A stretch of DNA of 64,000 nucleotides, taken from Candidatus Latescibacterota bacterium. GTDB lineage: Bacteria; Latescibacterota; UBA2968; UBA8231. The position numbers and the translations under genes were made by a program. This document shows, one piece after another, positions 17,663 to 26,940 of this stretch (positions are counted from its first letter, which is position 1; each line of letters begins with the position of its first letter). The stretch is taken from the NCBI GenBank assembly GCA_022820485.1, contig JAJEFJ010000001.1:62001-126000 (forward strand), written 5' to 3'. The notes below the pieces were generated by a model. It was given only the letters and a program-made list of their open reading frames with translations, did not search any database and was not told the origin of the DNA.

Positions 17663-20600
17663 AAGTAAATCCCCGAGGCCACCACGCGCCCGTCTTGGTC
17701 GCGCCCATCCCAGAAGAATCGGTAGCGGCCAGCCGCTAACGGGCCGTCCACAAGGCGGCGCACGGGCCGTCCCAACGCATCGTAGAGCACCAGCGCGACC
17801 GACGCCGCCTGCGGCAGGTCAAACGGCAGCGCGACCTCGGCGTTGAAGGGGTTGGGATAGGCCGGATGCAGCGCAAAGTCGGTCGGCAGGGCCACCGCCT
17901 TAGATGCCCCTTCCTCCGTGAGAAACGGCACCCACGCCACCGCACCCTCGATCTGCGCGGCAATAGCTGCACTGTCAGCCCCGCTCCAGTAGTTGTCTTG
18001 GGCTTTCAACTCCTCGGCGCTCAAGTTCTCAAGGGCCGTAGTATTGTTGGCAAAGGTGTTGCCGCGAATCGCCGTCGGCATCCGCGGCCCCTCGACCCGG
18101 ATGGCCACGGCATTGTCCGCAAAGCGGTTGCCGAAGATGTGCGGCGTAGAATCCACGGATTGAATGGCCGGCGTCCCACGGACAAACTCGCTACCGCGAA
18201 TCTCCAGCGACTCCACACCCGTTAGTTCCAAACCTCGGCCCCCGACAAACGAGCCCATCTCAATCGCCCCTCTCGTCCCCGGCCCCAAGCGCAATCCCGC
18301 GGTAACATGTGCCCTAAACGTCGAGTTCCATATCTCCACTAGCGACCCGGCAATTTCGGCACCAGCGCGCAAGTTGCGCTCAACCAGCACCTGCGCAAGG
18401 ACCAAACGCGCCGCGCCCCCGGCGCGCAGCCCATCGCCTTGGTTGGCGACGAGGCGGCTGTTGTGCAATTCCACCTCCCCCAGCCACTCTTCCAAATCCA
18501 TGCCGTGCCCAGTGTTTTGCTCAATCTGTGACTCCCACATCTCAATGCGCTGGCCGCGGCCGCCTATGGCCTGCACTCCAGTCCGCGGGTCGTCCGGGTC
18601 GAGGCTGCCATTGTCGATTACAGCGACGCGGATGGCCTCCAAGGATGCGTTGTAGAGCAGGATCCCCTCTTGGCCGTTGCCTTCAATGGTGGCGTTCCGC
18701 AGCGCGAGTTGTCCGCTACCGGCCACGAACACGGCCGGGCCGGCAATGGTAGTAAATTCGCTCCGATCCACCTGTGCTTGGCCGTTGAGTGCCAGCCGCA
18801 GGCCGTTGCCGCCGCTTTCGCGTACCGCGGAATCGGCAATGCGCAGGGTCGTCTCCGCGTCGATCTCGCCGCTAAAGGCAAAAGCCGTGCGCGTTAGCTC
18901 GGCGTGCTGCACCTCGACTTGAGCACCTGGCAGCACGTGAATGCCATACCACAAGCCGTCGTTGTCTGGGCCGGGGTCGGTGGTTAGCTGTGCCCGCTGT
19001 CCAGCCGTCCCCTCAATCGTCAACGCACCTTCCACGATCAGCTCGGCGAAGTCCGCGGACACGCCGCGCCGGCTGAGATCAAAGCGGGCAAAAGACACGT
19101 TGCTCGGGCCGATGTGCAGTTCGGACCCAGCCGGCACCACCAAATCCGCGTACACGACCTGCTCGCCCAGCCACTGCGTCCGCCCCGGCGGCAGGCGAAA
19201 GCTGACGACCCCGCGATGGGCGTGCTCAATGGCGATGGCTGCTGGATCGACTGCTTGGCCGTCGAGCAGGTAAATGCCCGACCAATCCAAAGGACCGGTA
19301 CGCGCCGCACTCGACGCAAACGATGCGCCCTCGCCGATTTTGAGACCGCCATAGACGATCAGCTCGCTGCGGTCTGGATCAAATCCCGTGCCCTGCGCAT
19401 CGCCGCGAGCAAAGCGGACCGCCGCACCAGCGTCAATGGTCAGCGTGGCACCCGGCAGCACGACCACATCCCCGTCTAAATCCATCCGACCCGTCCACCT
19501 CACATTGCCGACAATGTGGCCGGGGCGTTGCTGCCGCACCACATCGACGACCATAACTGTGCCTTGTGGACGGATGTTGTCTATGGCCACGCCCAACGGC
19601 AAATTCCGCGCAAAGCCCGTGTGGCCGCTGAAGGCTGGATTCGTGTCCCAAGCGAAGCGGCGGAATCGCACGCCGTCAAAAGGGTCGGTCTCGTCGCCTT
19701 TGTTGCCATTGTGAGCCGAAGAATACGCTGCGTCCCGCGCCCAAAAGTCGAGATTATCCCGTCCTTCCACGGCATCGGGGTCGCCGTTGGGAGCAAAAAG
19801 CCCATCAGCGCAGACTAAATCAACCTGTTTGTGGCGCTCCTCGTCGTTGTCTGCCCGTTCGTCTATGTGCCAGATGAGCAGGCCGTCTTGCGGGATATTG
19901 CGGTTGTAGTACGAGCCATCGGCGCGCCGGTGTTCCAGCAGGAAGTACTCGTCTTGGGTCAGGGGAATTTTGTACGCCTTGCGGTCGCTGAAGATCTCCC
20001 CGATCGCCAGCCCGGCGACGCTCCCTTCCACTTCCACCACCTCCACCCAACCGAGCGTGGCTAGCGACCACGCCGAAAAGGCATTAGGGCCATCTTCTAC
20101 GCCCCAACCGAGCGTCCCCCAGCCCATGATCCCCCAATTGCCAATGCCCGCAGAATCCTCCTCCGGGTCCAACTCGGCCACGGTCAACGCCGTCTGATCA
20201 AAGAGATCGGGCAATCCCAACACGTGCGCAAACTCGTGGCACATCGTCGCGGCCGTAATACTGAAGGTGTGGCCCCGCTGCGTGGTGCCGCCGAAACCCG
20301 TGAAGCGACTCCGCACCCGCACAAAGCCACCGCCGGCTGCCGGATCGCCGCTAATGTAATCGGTGTCTAGCCCCAGACTGGCGATGCCAGTGGCCGCGCC
20401 GATGAAGAAATCGCGGGGAGCAGTATGCAAGTTGATAAAGACGATATCGACGTACCCGTCGTCGTCACCGGAGTTGGGCACTCCGTCGGGGCCGTCGTTG
20501 TCAAAGTGCCCAAAATCGGCGTCCGCGTCGGCTGCTGCGAGAATTTCCAGATTGAAGCGGCCAAACTGGCCCCTAGCCCCTATAGTGTCAGCCAAGTAGC

Positions 20601-20946
20601 TATCTGCAGCCGAGCGCGAACGATAGCGCCGAGGCAGCACCTGACCATCGACGTGAATCCGCCCGCCCGACATCTCGCGGTAGAAGTGGGCAAAACTGCC
20701 GGGCAACTCGTCGTCGAAAAGGCCGTTTGCCCACGAGGGCGCAGTGGTAGGAGCACCCTCATCTTGGAACTGCGCGAAGATAACTAATGCACTCAGATGC
20801 TCCGGCGTCTGCACAACCTGCTGCGCTGACGACTCCAACGCCGCGCAGGCAAACTGGGCCGCTAGGGCTTGGGATGGAAAAAAGAAAAAAAATAAAAGGA
20901 AGAATCGAATAAGGTCGCAGCGGCTAATCGGCCCTAGTCTGGGCAT
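17605..20946 (-). CDS. Secreted M6-type metalloprotease with beta-helix region and FlgD-like C-terminal sorting domain
   Basis: About 1113 residues. An N-terminal signal peptide with a run of Phe/Leu ends near QALA. The M6 (immune inhibitor A-like) catalytic domain has [11 protein letters not shown] at about 237-247 and a downstream MGWGTLGWG segment. Residues about 480-1010 contain repeated hydrophobic rungs (for example [29 protein letters not shown]) typical of right-handed parallel beta-helices. The last 90 residues, from [13 protein letters not shown] to [14 protein letters not shown], are the FlgD-like fold used as a secretion or cell-surface tail in FCB-group bacteria. The ATG overlaps the stop of hicB by one base. 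It likely digests external protein. Confidence 0.85.
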   Translation of the reverse strand: MPRLGPISRCDLIRFFLLFFFFFPSQALAAQFACAALESSAQQVVQTPEHLSALVIFAQFQDEGAPTTAPSWANGLFDDELPGSFAHFYREMSGGRIHVDGQVLPRRYRSRSAADSYLADTIGARGQFGRFNLEILAAADADADFGHFDNDGPDGVPNSGDDDGYVDIVFINLHTAPRDFFIGAATGIASLGLDTDYISGDPAAGGGFVRVRSRFTGFGGTTQRGHTFSITAATMCHEFAHVLGLPDLFDQTALTVAELDPEEDSAGIGNWGIMGWGTLGWGVEDGPNAFSAWSLATLGWVEVVEVEGSVAGLAIGEIFSDRKAYKIPLTQDEYFLLEHRRADGSYYNRNIPQDGLLIWHIDERADNDEERHKQVDLVCADGLFAPNGDPDAVEGRDNLDFWARDAAYSSAHNGNKGDETDPFDGVRFRRFAWDTNPAFSGHTGFARNLPLGVAIDNIRPQGTVMVVDVVRQQRPGHIVGNVRWTGRMDLDGDVVVLPGATLTIDAGAAVRFARGDAQGTGFDPDRSELIVYGGLKIGEGASFASSAARTGPLDWSGIYLLDGQAVDPAAIAIEHAHRGVVSFRLPPGRTQWLGEQVVYADLVVPAGSELHIGPSNVSFARFDLSRRGVSADFAELIVEGALTIEGTAGQRAQLTTDPGPDNDGLWYGIHVLPGAQVEVQHAELTRTAFAFSGEIDAETTLRIADSAVRESGGNGLRLALNGQAQVDRSEFTTIAGPAVFVAGSGQLALRNATIEGNGQEGILLYNASLEAIRVAVIDNGSLDPDDPRTGVQAIGGRGQRIEMWESQIEQNTGHGMDLEEWLGEVELHNSRLVANQGDGLRAGGAARLVLAQVLVERNLRAGAEIAGSLVEIWNSTFRAHVTAGLRLGPGTRGAIEMGSFVGGRGLELTGVESLEIRGSEFVRGTPAIQSVDSTPHIFGNRFADNAVAIRVEGPRMPTAIRGNTFANNTTALENLSAEELKAQDNYWSGADSAAIAAQIEGAVAWVPFLTEEGASKAVALPTDFALHPAYPNPFNAEVALPFDLPQAASVALVLYDALGRPVRRLVDGPLAAGRYRFFWDGRDQDGRVVASGIYFYRLAADSFVAVGRLALVR

Positions 20947-21188
20947 CACACCGACTCCGGCACCCTATCCAAGCGCAACCCATCCAGTTCTGAAAGCGGA
21001 TGGGCCATTCTCAATCCGAGCCTGATCCAGCCTTCAAGCGCGGACTGCAATTCTTCGCGGCATTGCTCTAAGGTATCCGCATTTGCATATACGCCTTGAA
21101 ATCCGACGATTTCTCCATAAAACGTTTGATCGTCGAGGATCTCGTATGTCGCGTGTCTCATCGCCGATTGGATATAGGCCATTAACAT
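20946..21188 (-). CDS. hicB: HicB-family antitoxin, apparently without HicA
   Basis: 80 residues: AMRHATYEILDDQTFYGEI, FQGVYANADTLEQCREELQSALEGW is the partial RNase H-like HicB fold. The long start MLMAYIQSAMRHA is the usual beginning in close relatives. HicB normally accompanies the small dsRBD-like RNase HicA, but the next gene in the direction of transcription is the M6 protease, whose ATG overlaps the hicB stop, and no HicA is seen upstream. It is probably an orphan antitoxin or regulator. Confidence 0.75.
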   Translation of the reverse strand: MLMAYIQSAMRHATYEILDDQTFYGEIVGFQGVYANADTLEQCREELQSALEGWIRLGLRMAHPLSELDGLRLDRVPESV

Positions 21189-21215
21189 AAATGCTCATCT
21201 TCAAAAGTATTGCTT

Positions 21216-21467
21216 TCAATCTACCACAGCGGGTTTCAGGAACTCGTATTCTAGCTTGCCCGTAAAAAAATCGCCTTCGATGTCCTCAAGTTTTTCGACT
21301 GTTGCTTTAATCGCATGTTTTGATTGGTCGATGCCGATCCAGCTTCTATTTAGCCGCCTAGCAGACTTTAACGTCATTCCCGATCCACAAAAACAGTCCA
21401 GCACAATGCTTCCCGGATTGGAAGAAGTGCGAATAATCAAGTCCAAGAGTTTGGGATTATACTTAAT
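21216..21467 (-). pseudogene. C-terminal remnant of an N4/N6 DNA methyltransferase
   Basis: The frame reads KYNPKLLDLIIRTSS, then PGSIVLDCFCGSGMT and RSWIGIDQS, the SAM-binding motif I end of a beta-class DNA methyltransferase. The upstream two thirds, including the catalytic (D/S/N)PPY motif, is missing; a PIN-toxin gene lies immediately upstream in the same frame, ending in a TAA right at the junction. The remnant is too short to be active. Confidence 0.7.
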
Positions 21468-21893
21468 TTAGTCCATCTGTTCATTGGGGAATTCCTCATC
21501 AGAGACAGACTGAGTGTCTTGTAGAGTCCCAGATTCAAAAGGGTTCAATAATGACAATTCCTGAATCCACTGAAAATCCTCCACATTGCGAGTCACTAAC
21601 GTCAGTTCGTGTATTAGCGCAGTCCCGGCTACAAGGGCATCGCCGAGGGACATTTTCCGCTGCTGCCTGAGGGTCACTGCTCGATCAAGGACGTCTTGTG
21701 AAAGAGGCAGGACCTGCGCCAAGCGAAAAAATGCCTCCAAGTATTGCCGCTCCTCGTCATCGAGTTGATGATACCCGAGGACTTCTACGTAACTGACGGC
21801 TGAAATAGCCGGCGCATACTTAACAATCAACTGTCTCAGGTGGGCATGTGCAGGTTGAGATGCATAGATAAGAATGTTGCTGTCAATGAGCAC
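21468..21893 (-). CDS. vapC: PIN-domain toxin (VapC-like)
   Basis: 141 residues starting MLIDSNILIYASQPAH, with PIN acidic residues in LIDSN, SYVEVLGY, SLGDALVAGTA and TRNVEDF. It is predicted to be a ribonuclease toxin. The GTG at 21893 shares a base with the antitoxin stop (TAGTG). A longer in-frame start at 21944 would overlap the antitoxin by 50 bases. The C-terminal tail beyond the last PIN strand is unusually acidic and polar, and its stop codon abuts a methylase remnant in the same frame, so the last 15-20 residues may be acquired sequence. Confidence 0.85.
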   Translation of the reverse strand: MLIDSNILIYASQPAHAHLRQLIVKYAPAISAVSYVEVLGYHQLDDEERQYLEAFFRLAQVLPLSQDVLDRAVTLRQQRKMSLGDALVAGTALIHELTLVTRNVEDFQWIQELSLLNPFESGTLQDTQSVSDEEFPNEQMD

Positions 21894-22156
21894 TACTCTT
21901 CGCGCTCCGGCAATACGCGGTCTCGACGGAGTGCGCGTTGCCACTTTGCAGGGTCAGCAATCGCGGAAAACGCACCGCTTTCCGCTAGCTTTTCAAGTAT
22001 CGCCGCCATAGCACATCCCCTTGTGTCCATATCGGCGGAATTCGCTTGCTCCAGCACCGTTACATGGACCTGCAACGGCACATCTTTCTGAGGTTCTGGT
22101 GCTTCTTCCAGCCACTCGAGGCGATCCCCGCGAAGGAGTGCTCTATAGCTACGCAT
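21893..22156 (-). CDS. Antitoxin of a PIN toxin pair
   Basis: 87 residues, MRSYRALLRGDRLEWLEEAPEP followed by VPLQVHVTVLEQ and a C-terminal helix-rich, charged tail (FSAIADPAKWQRALRRDRVLPERE). The W-R-x-L-R-x-DR-L-P type tail is common in antitoxins placed before VapC genes. An AGGAG site precedes the ATG at 22156. It overlaps the PIN gene by one base and begins 37 bases after the pafA stop, so it may be partly read from the proteasome operon. Confidence 0.7.
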   Translation of the reverse strand: MRSYRALLRGDRLEWLEEAPEPQKDVPLQVHVTVLEQANSADMDTRGCAMAAILEKLAESGAFSAIADPAKWQRALRRDRVLPEREE

Positions 22157-22193
22157 GATAATCTCCTGAGGCTTGCCAGCCCAGCGACATACT

Positions 22194-23621
22194 TCAAAAC
22201 TTATCGATCGGCATCTGCCGACATTCGCGGATGAAGACTTCGGCTTCGCGGCCATAGGTGAGAAAGGGGTCGTCGAGGCTGAGGAATTTATCGTCGCCCA
22301 CGCAGATGGAATCCCAATCAATTTGGTAGCGCGTCTTCTGATCGGTCAGCGCCCTCATCACGCGGGAGCGGGCGCTGGCGCGGGTATCAACCGGGGGATG
22401 CGTGATGGCTTGGTTGATCTGCTCGTCGCTTACTACTCGCTTGACCATCCCGCGCTCGTACAGGTCGAAATAGAGGCTCCGCGCCGCGTTGAGATTGTGA
22501 TATTCCAAATCCAAACTTTGAATCCAAGTATCCTGCCAGTCCAACCCCTCTTCCCGCATGAAGTACTCCAACAGCCACTTCTTGGCCACCCAATCGACGC
22601 GATCGACCAAGCACTCAGGATCGTGCTCTAAGGCGTCGATGACAAAGCGCCACTCGTCCAACACCCAGTCGCCCTCTTCGTCCCGGCCGCGCAAATGGCG
22701 CTCGGCCAAGTCGAGATACGCGCGCTGGATCTCCGTTGCCGTGGTGTAGCGGCCATCCTCTAGCTGCACTTCCCAGTGATAGGTCATGTCGCGCGAAATG
22801 TCGCGGATGGCTTGCACTGGATCGAGGAGCTGGATGTCGTCGCAGATCACGCGCTCTTGCTCTTCCAAAAGCTGCAACACCAAAGCCGTGGTCCCCACCT
22901 TCAGGGCCGTGGCGTACTCCATCATATTCGAGTCGCCGACCAAAAGGTGCAAGCGGCGGTACAGCCCCCAATCGGCCAGCGGCTCGTCGCGCGTGTTGAT
23001 GATCGCGCGGCTGAACTGAATCCACTGATAGATCTCGGTGACGATGTGGTCGGCCCGCTGCGACAATTGGAATCCAACGCCTTCGTCCTCGGCATTGCCG
23101 TACTCGAAAATATCCGTGTGGCAACCCACGCGGCCAGCACCGGCGAATATCTGGCGGGTGACGAAAAAGGGCAGCATGGTCGGCAGCAGCACTTGCGAAA
23201 ACGGCACCTCCCGCCGCACGAGGTAGTTTTCGTGGCAGCCAAACGTAGCCCCGGTGTAGTGGTCGATATTGTTCTTGAAAAAGGCCGCGCTATCGGCCAA
23301 GCCAAGCTGGTCTAGCGCGCGCTGCACCAACCGCTCGCCAGCCCGATCGGCAGCCACTAAATCAAAAAGCCCAGTGAATTCCGGAGTGGCGTACTCCACG
23401 TGGCCCATGTCGATGTACAAGCGCCCACCGTTGTAGAGAAAGCCGCCGTTGCCAGGCGGCTCGTCGCGGCCTCGATAGTGCGTATCGGGAAGGCCCAATT
23501 CATCGCGGTAGAATACGCAGTCCTTGACCTTTATCGACACGAAATCGGGGCTCAAAAAGGGATCCGAAGCCGGCGGCAGACAACCGTACTCGGTTTCCAG
23601 CCCATAGATGCGACCTTCCAT
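22194..23621 (-). CDS. pafA: Pup/UBact ligase
   Basis: 475 residues of the PafA/Dop family (glutamine-synthetase-like fold). The family attaches Pup through its C-terminal glutamate to substrate lysines, using ATP. Visible motifs are GLETEYG (Mg-ATP binding), GGRLYIDMGHVEYATPE with the catalytic aspartate (Asp71), FGCHENYL, LPFFVTRQIFAGAGR, QLSQRADHI, INTRDEP and RRLHLLVGDSNM. It is called ligase rather than Dop because it lacks the longer N-terminal loop and the RGF segment present in the paralogue at 25388-26932. It starts one base after the prcA stop and is the last proteasome gene of the operon. Confidence 0.88.
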   Translation of the reverse strand: MEGRIYGLETEYGCLPPASDPFLSPDFVSIKVKDCVFYRDELGLPDTHYRGRDEPPGNGGFLYNGGRLYIDMGHVEYATPEFTGLFDLVAADRAGERLVQRALDQLGLADSAAFFKNNIDHYTGATFGCHENYLVRREVPFSQVLLPTMLPFFVTRQIFAGAGRVGCHTDIFEYGNAEDEGVGFQLSQRADHIVTEIYQWIQFSRAIINTRDEPLADWGLYRRLHLLVGDSNMMEYATALKVGTTALVLQLLEEQERVICDDIQLLDPVQAIRDISRDMTYHWEVQLEDGRYTTATEIQRAYLDLAERHLRGRDEEGDWVLDEWRFVIDALEHDPECLVDRVDWVAKKWLLEYFMREEGLDWQDTWIQSLDLEYHNLNAARSLYFDLYERGMVKRVVSDEQINQAITHPPVDTRASARSRVMRALTDQKTRYQIDWDSICVGDDKFLSLDDPFLTYGREAEVFIRECRQMPIDKF

Positions 23622-23622
23622 A

Positions 23623-24384
23623 CTAGACCTCGAAGTAGGAAGCGAGTGGCTCGGCTAGTTGTTCCGCGGTGAGCATGCGAAACTTCGACTTGGCGGCGCG
23701 GTCGCGGTCGAGCACCGCGGCCTCGACTGTTAGCTCTTGCAAACCGCCCTTCAGAAAATCGCCCACAGCCTCCGCGCTGGGCACCTCTCCATCGCGGGCA
23801 TCGAGGGTCAGCCGGCCCAACCCCCACACCTCCAACGCCCTGCCCAAGGCTTGGTCGAGGGGCAGTTCTGAGCTAGTCTCTTGCAGTTGTGCTGTCATCG
23901 CCTGTGCGCTCTCTGCACTGCCGCTAATGGCCGCCGCTTTACCACTTTGGGCAAAAGACCCATCGGCGTCAATAGTAAAAAAAGCGTCTCCGCCGCCATC
24001 CGGGTCTAGCTCGGCCATCAGCACGCGGGCGACAAACGGCGAGCGAAATAGCTCGTCGAAAGACGCCTTCATCAGCGGGCCGATGCCAAAGCTGACCAAT
24101 CGCTGCAAAGTCACGTCATTGGCCGACAGGTTGAATCCGTCGAGATGGGCGATGTCGATGACAGCTTTGCGCAGTTTCTCGATATCGGCTGGGTGCCCCA
24201 CGGCCGCGAAGGCGATCTCGTCGTACACCTCAAAGAGCTTGCGCGGGCCTGGGGTAGCCGTCAGCAGCAGCACCCCGTCGGCATACGTCGTGCCCACCAC
24301 TGGACTGCCGCTCGCGAGCTGATCCTCCACGTACTCGCGGCGGTTGTTGATGGCCTCGACCCAGCGATAAGGTTCTTCTAACAT
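23623..24384 (-). CDS. prcA: 20S proteasome alpha subunit
   Basis: 253 residues from ATG 24384 (a TTG three codons earlier is possible). The N-terminus MLEEPYRWVEAINNRREYVEDQLASG is the alpha-type H0 region that gates the chamber, followed by VVGTTYADGVLLLT and IAFAAVGHPADIEKLR. There is no propeptide or catalytic threonine, as expected. Alpha rings dock the ATPase and restrict entry to the beta chamber. It begins 5 bases after prcB. Confidence 0.9.
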   Translation of the reverse strand: MLEEPYRWVEAINNRREYVEDQLASGSPVVGTTYADGVLLLTATPGPRKLFEVYDEIAFAAVGHPADIEKLRKAVIDIAHLDGFNLSANDVTLQRLVSFGIGPLMKASFDELFRSPFVARVLMAELDPDGGGDAFFTIDADGSFAQSGKAAAISGSAESAQAMTAQLQETSSELPLDQALGRALEVWGLGRLTLDARDGEVPSAEAVGDFLKGGLQELTVEAAVLDRDRAAKSKFRMLTAEQLAEPLASYFEV

Positions 24385-24389
24385 GCGCC

Positions 24390-25160
24390 TCAAGCCCCTT
24401 GGTAGAACGCGGCCAAATCTGCTTCGGGCACAGTATTCAAGCCCTCGGCCGTCACCTGCACGACCTGGGGAAAGATGTGCGCGGCCTCGCGGAAGCCGCC
24501 GGTAGCCGTGTCGTATTCAGCGGCCGTCTCCAGCATCTTGAGCACCAACTCGACCGCCTGCTCTCCGACCATTTCCCGCAGCGGCTGCGGCCCCCAGCGG
24601 TTTTGGTAGTACAGCGCGCCGCGCACAATGTGTGCGCCCGACCCGGTGGCGCAGAAATCCACGCACTCGAACTCGGCCCCCAAAAGGTCGTAAAAGAAAA
24701 TTTTACCCTCCGCAGCCGCGTGGTCAAAGGCCGCGAAGATCGGCACCACCGCGCCAATCCCCTGCATGGCCAGCGGCAAGTTCTGGCGCAACAGCCGCGA
24801 CAACGTCCGCACCTTGCCATCCAAACTCAGTCTTTGGAGCTGGCTGCGACGGTAGTACTGCACCGACATTTCCAGCATCCGCGCAATGTCCCACGCCACC
24901 CCCGGCGAGCCAGCAATGGCCATGACCGCTTCGTCGTCGATGATCAGCACCTTGTCGGCGCGGTCGTACACCACCGAGTTGCCCATAGTGGCGCGGCGAT
25001 CGCCAGCCACCACCACCCCGTCGGCGCAGCGCACCGCTACAATCGTGGTGCCCTCGACCGGCTGCAAAGACGCTTCCGCAGCGGCGACCGGGGCCGCGGG
25101 CAACAGCCCCCGCTCCTTGAGCAAGTCGAGAAAGTCGCAGCTTTCCATCGTTCCAATCAT
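24390..25160 (-). CDS. prcB: 20S proteasome beta subunit (catalytic)
   Basis: 256 residues with a propeptide of about 37 residues ending in VEG and a mature N-terminus TTIVAVRCADGVVVAGDRRAT; Thr38 is the predicted nucleophile exposed by self-cleavage. The catalytic Asp (AGDRR) and the Lys of DKVLIIDD are present, as is GSPGVAWD. Two nearby ATGs (25160, 25148) could be used; the first gives the usual propeptide length. The gene follows pup by 39 bases. Confidence 0.92.
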   Translation of the reverse strand: MIGTMESCDFLDLLKERGLLPAAPVAAAEASLQPVEGTTIVAVRCADGVVVAGDRRATMGNSVVYDRADKVLIIDDEAVMAIAGSPGVAWDIARMLEMSVQYYRRSQLQRLSLDGKVRTLSRLLRQNLPLAMQGIGAVVPIFAAFDHAAAEGKIFFYDLLGAEFECVDFCATGSGAHIVRGALYYQNRWGPQPLREMVGEQAVELVLKMLETAAEYDTATGGFREAAHIFPQVVQVTAEGLNTVPEADLAAFYQGA

Positions 25161-25199
25161 CTCAATCGTTTCAATCCACTCCCCTTGGGGAGGCCTCTT

Positions 25200-25391
25200 T
25201 TACTGTCCGGTGCGCTGGCGGTAGCGACGGGCCTGATTTGGATCTACGCGGCGCATCCGCTTGAGGATGTCGTCCGTGCTGGGGCGCTCGACCCGCGGCC
25301 GGCGCGGGCCGGTATCGGGGCCATCGTCGTTGTCGTCAATCGGCTTGGTCGGCCGGGGCGCGCGCTCCCGGTAGAAAATAAAATCACTCAT
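25200..25391 (-). CDS. pup: Pup-type protein tag (UBact-like)
   Basis: 63 residues, unstructured and highly charged, rich in Asp, Arg and Pro, ending ARRYRQRTGQ. The C-terminal Gly-Gln is as in Pup, where Dop converts the Gln to Glu before ligation. The arginine-rich RYRQRTGQ tail fits the UBact form described in Gram-negative lineages rather than actinobacterial Pup. The helix region DDILKRMRRVD would bind the ATPase. The ATG overlaps the dop stop (ATGA), giving coupled translation. Confidence 0.9.
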   Translation of the reverse strand: MSDFIFYRERAPRPTKPIDDNDDGPDTGPRRPRVERPSTDDILKRMRRVDPNQARRYRQRTGQ

Positions 25392-26932
25392 GGTGCCACC
25401 TCCGGTTTCGGGTTTCTACCCAGTCTGGCGAGCAAATCCTCGACGCTCGCCGCCGCGTCTAAGGCTTGGTTATAATAAGTCGCTGTCTCTCTGCTGACAC
25501 AAGCCTTGAGATCAATCACCTCGCAGCGACCATCGAGTTCCAGCTCAATGCTGTCCCAGTTGAGCGAGCGCACCGCCGCGGCAAACTTCTGCAACATCTT
25601 GCCGCGGAAATAGGCCCGCGTGTCCCCAGGTGGCTCAACCAACGCCCGACACGCCGCCTCCTCGGAGACGACGCGCTCTACTTGACCGGCGGCTTCGAGC
25701 GTTGAGTATAGCCCCTCAGCCGGGTCGATGTTGTGGTACTCGAGGTCTTGGCTTTGCAGCCACGCGCGATCCTCCGGCCGCTCCCAATCGAGCCCCTCGG
25801 ACTCAGCAAACGCATCCAAAAGCCACTTCTTGGTCACCCAATCGAGGCGTCCAATCATCTCTTGCGGATCCCGCGCGAGGGAGTCCAACACTTCGCGCCA
25901 AGCCGCAAGCACCCAATCGGTCTCCTCGTCGCGGCCCTGAAAAGTCCGCGTCGCCGCCGCCATAATGGCCGTCTGGATCTCCAGCGCCGAACTCGCCCCT
26001 CCCTCGGACAAGGCCACCGGCCACTGGCGGGACTCGTCGCGGGAAATGGTCTTGAGCGCGCCGATGGGATCGGCCAATGCCAACGCGGGCAACGCACCAG
26101 CTTCCAGCAGGTCGAGCACCAAGGAAGCCGTGCCGACCTTGAGCGCGGTGGCGTATTCGCACATGTTGGCGTCGCCGATGATCAGGTGCAGGCGGCGATA
26201 GTGCGCTGGATCGGCGTGCGGCTCGTCGCGGGTGTTGACCAGCGGGCGGCGGTGCATGGTATCGACGCTGGCGATGACCTCGAAAAAGTCCGCGCGCTGG
26301 CTTAGCTGGTAGGTGGCGGCTCGCGCCCGGGCGTCCTGTTCGACGCCGACCTTGCCAGCCCCGGCAAAAATTTGGCGCGTCACCACAAAGGGCAGCAGCC
26401 CGTCGATCACCTGCTGGAAGGGCATGTCGCGGCTGAGCAGGAAGTTCTCGTGGCAGCCGTAGCTGTGCCCCTCAAAGTCGGTGTTGTTTTTGTATAGACG
26501 CACTACGCCCCGGCCGCGGTCTTCGGTGCGCTGACGCGCGCACTGGAAGAGAATTCGCTCCCCGGCGCGATCAACGGCTACCAAATCGCGGAGACTATAG
26601 CATTCTGGAGTGGAAAATTCTGGGTGGGTGTGGTCGTTGTACAGGCGAGCGCCGTTGTGAACGATCAGATCGCTTTTCAAGTCCGCTAGCTGGATCCGGC
26701 GCTGGCGATCCTTCTGCAAGTGGACGGTCTCGTCCTTGTCGTTGAGGAGTTCAGAGACCTCAAAGCCGCGCATGTCGAGCCGAGGGTTTTCGAGCGCGTA
26801 ATTCCACAGCGCGACAAAATCTTGGCGCACATAGCAGCGGATCAATTCCATGGACTCTACCACCACGTCCATGGACTCGTCCTCATCAACCTGGATGCCG
26901 TACTCGGTTTCTAGCCCGCAGAGCCGCTGCAT
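25388..26932 (-). CDS. dop: Pup deamidase/depupylase
   Basis: 514 residues. It is a PafA paralogue with the longer N-terminal loop of Dop (about residues 35-90, containing DMRGFEVSELL), then HNGARLYNDHTHPEFSTPEC with the catalytic aspartate (Asp100), YGCHENFLLSRDMPF, LSQRADFF, VNTRDEPHAD, RRLHLIIGDANM and PPGDTRAYFRGKML. Dop deamidates the C-terminal Gln of Pup and can remove Pup from substrates; the Gln ending of the pup gene here makes this activity necessary. It sits 8 bases after the ATPase gene and overlaps pup by 4. Confidence 0.92.
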   Translation of the reverse strand: MQRLCGLETEYGIQVDEDESMDVVVESMELIRCYVRQDFVALWNYALENPRLDMRGFEVSELLNDKDETVHLQKDRQRRIQLADLKSDLIVHNGARLYNDHTHPEFSTPECYSLRDLVAVDRAGERILFQCARQRTEDRGRGVVRLYKNNTDFEGHSYGCHENFLLSRDMPFQQVIDGLLPFVVTRQIFAGAGKVGVEQDARARAATYQLSQRADFFEVIASVDTMHRRPLVNTRDEPHADPAHYRRLHLIIGDANMCEYATALKVGTASLVLDLLEAGALPALALADPIGALKTISRDESRQWPVALSEGGASSALEIQTAIMAAATRTFQGRDEETDWVLAAWREVLDSLARDPQEMIGRLDWVTKKWLLDAFAESEGLDWERPEDRAWLQSQDLEYHNIDPAEGLYSTLEAAGQVERVVSEEAACRALVEPPGDTRAYFRGKMLQKFAAAVRSLNWDSIELELDGRCEVIDLKACVSRETATYYNQALDAAASVEDLLARLGRNPKPEVAP

Positions 26933-26940
26933 GAGCTGAA

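Noticed and set aside
20964..21188. Methylase or HicA start within the HicB region
   Set aside because: The frames 21034-21219 and others give no motif; the HicB frame is intact and family-like.
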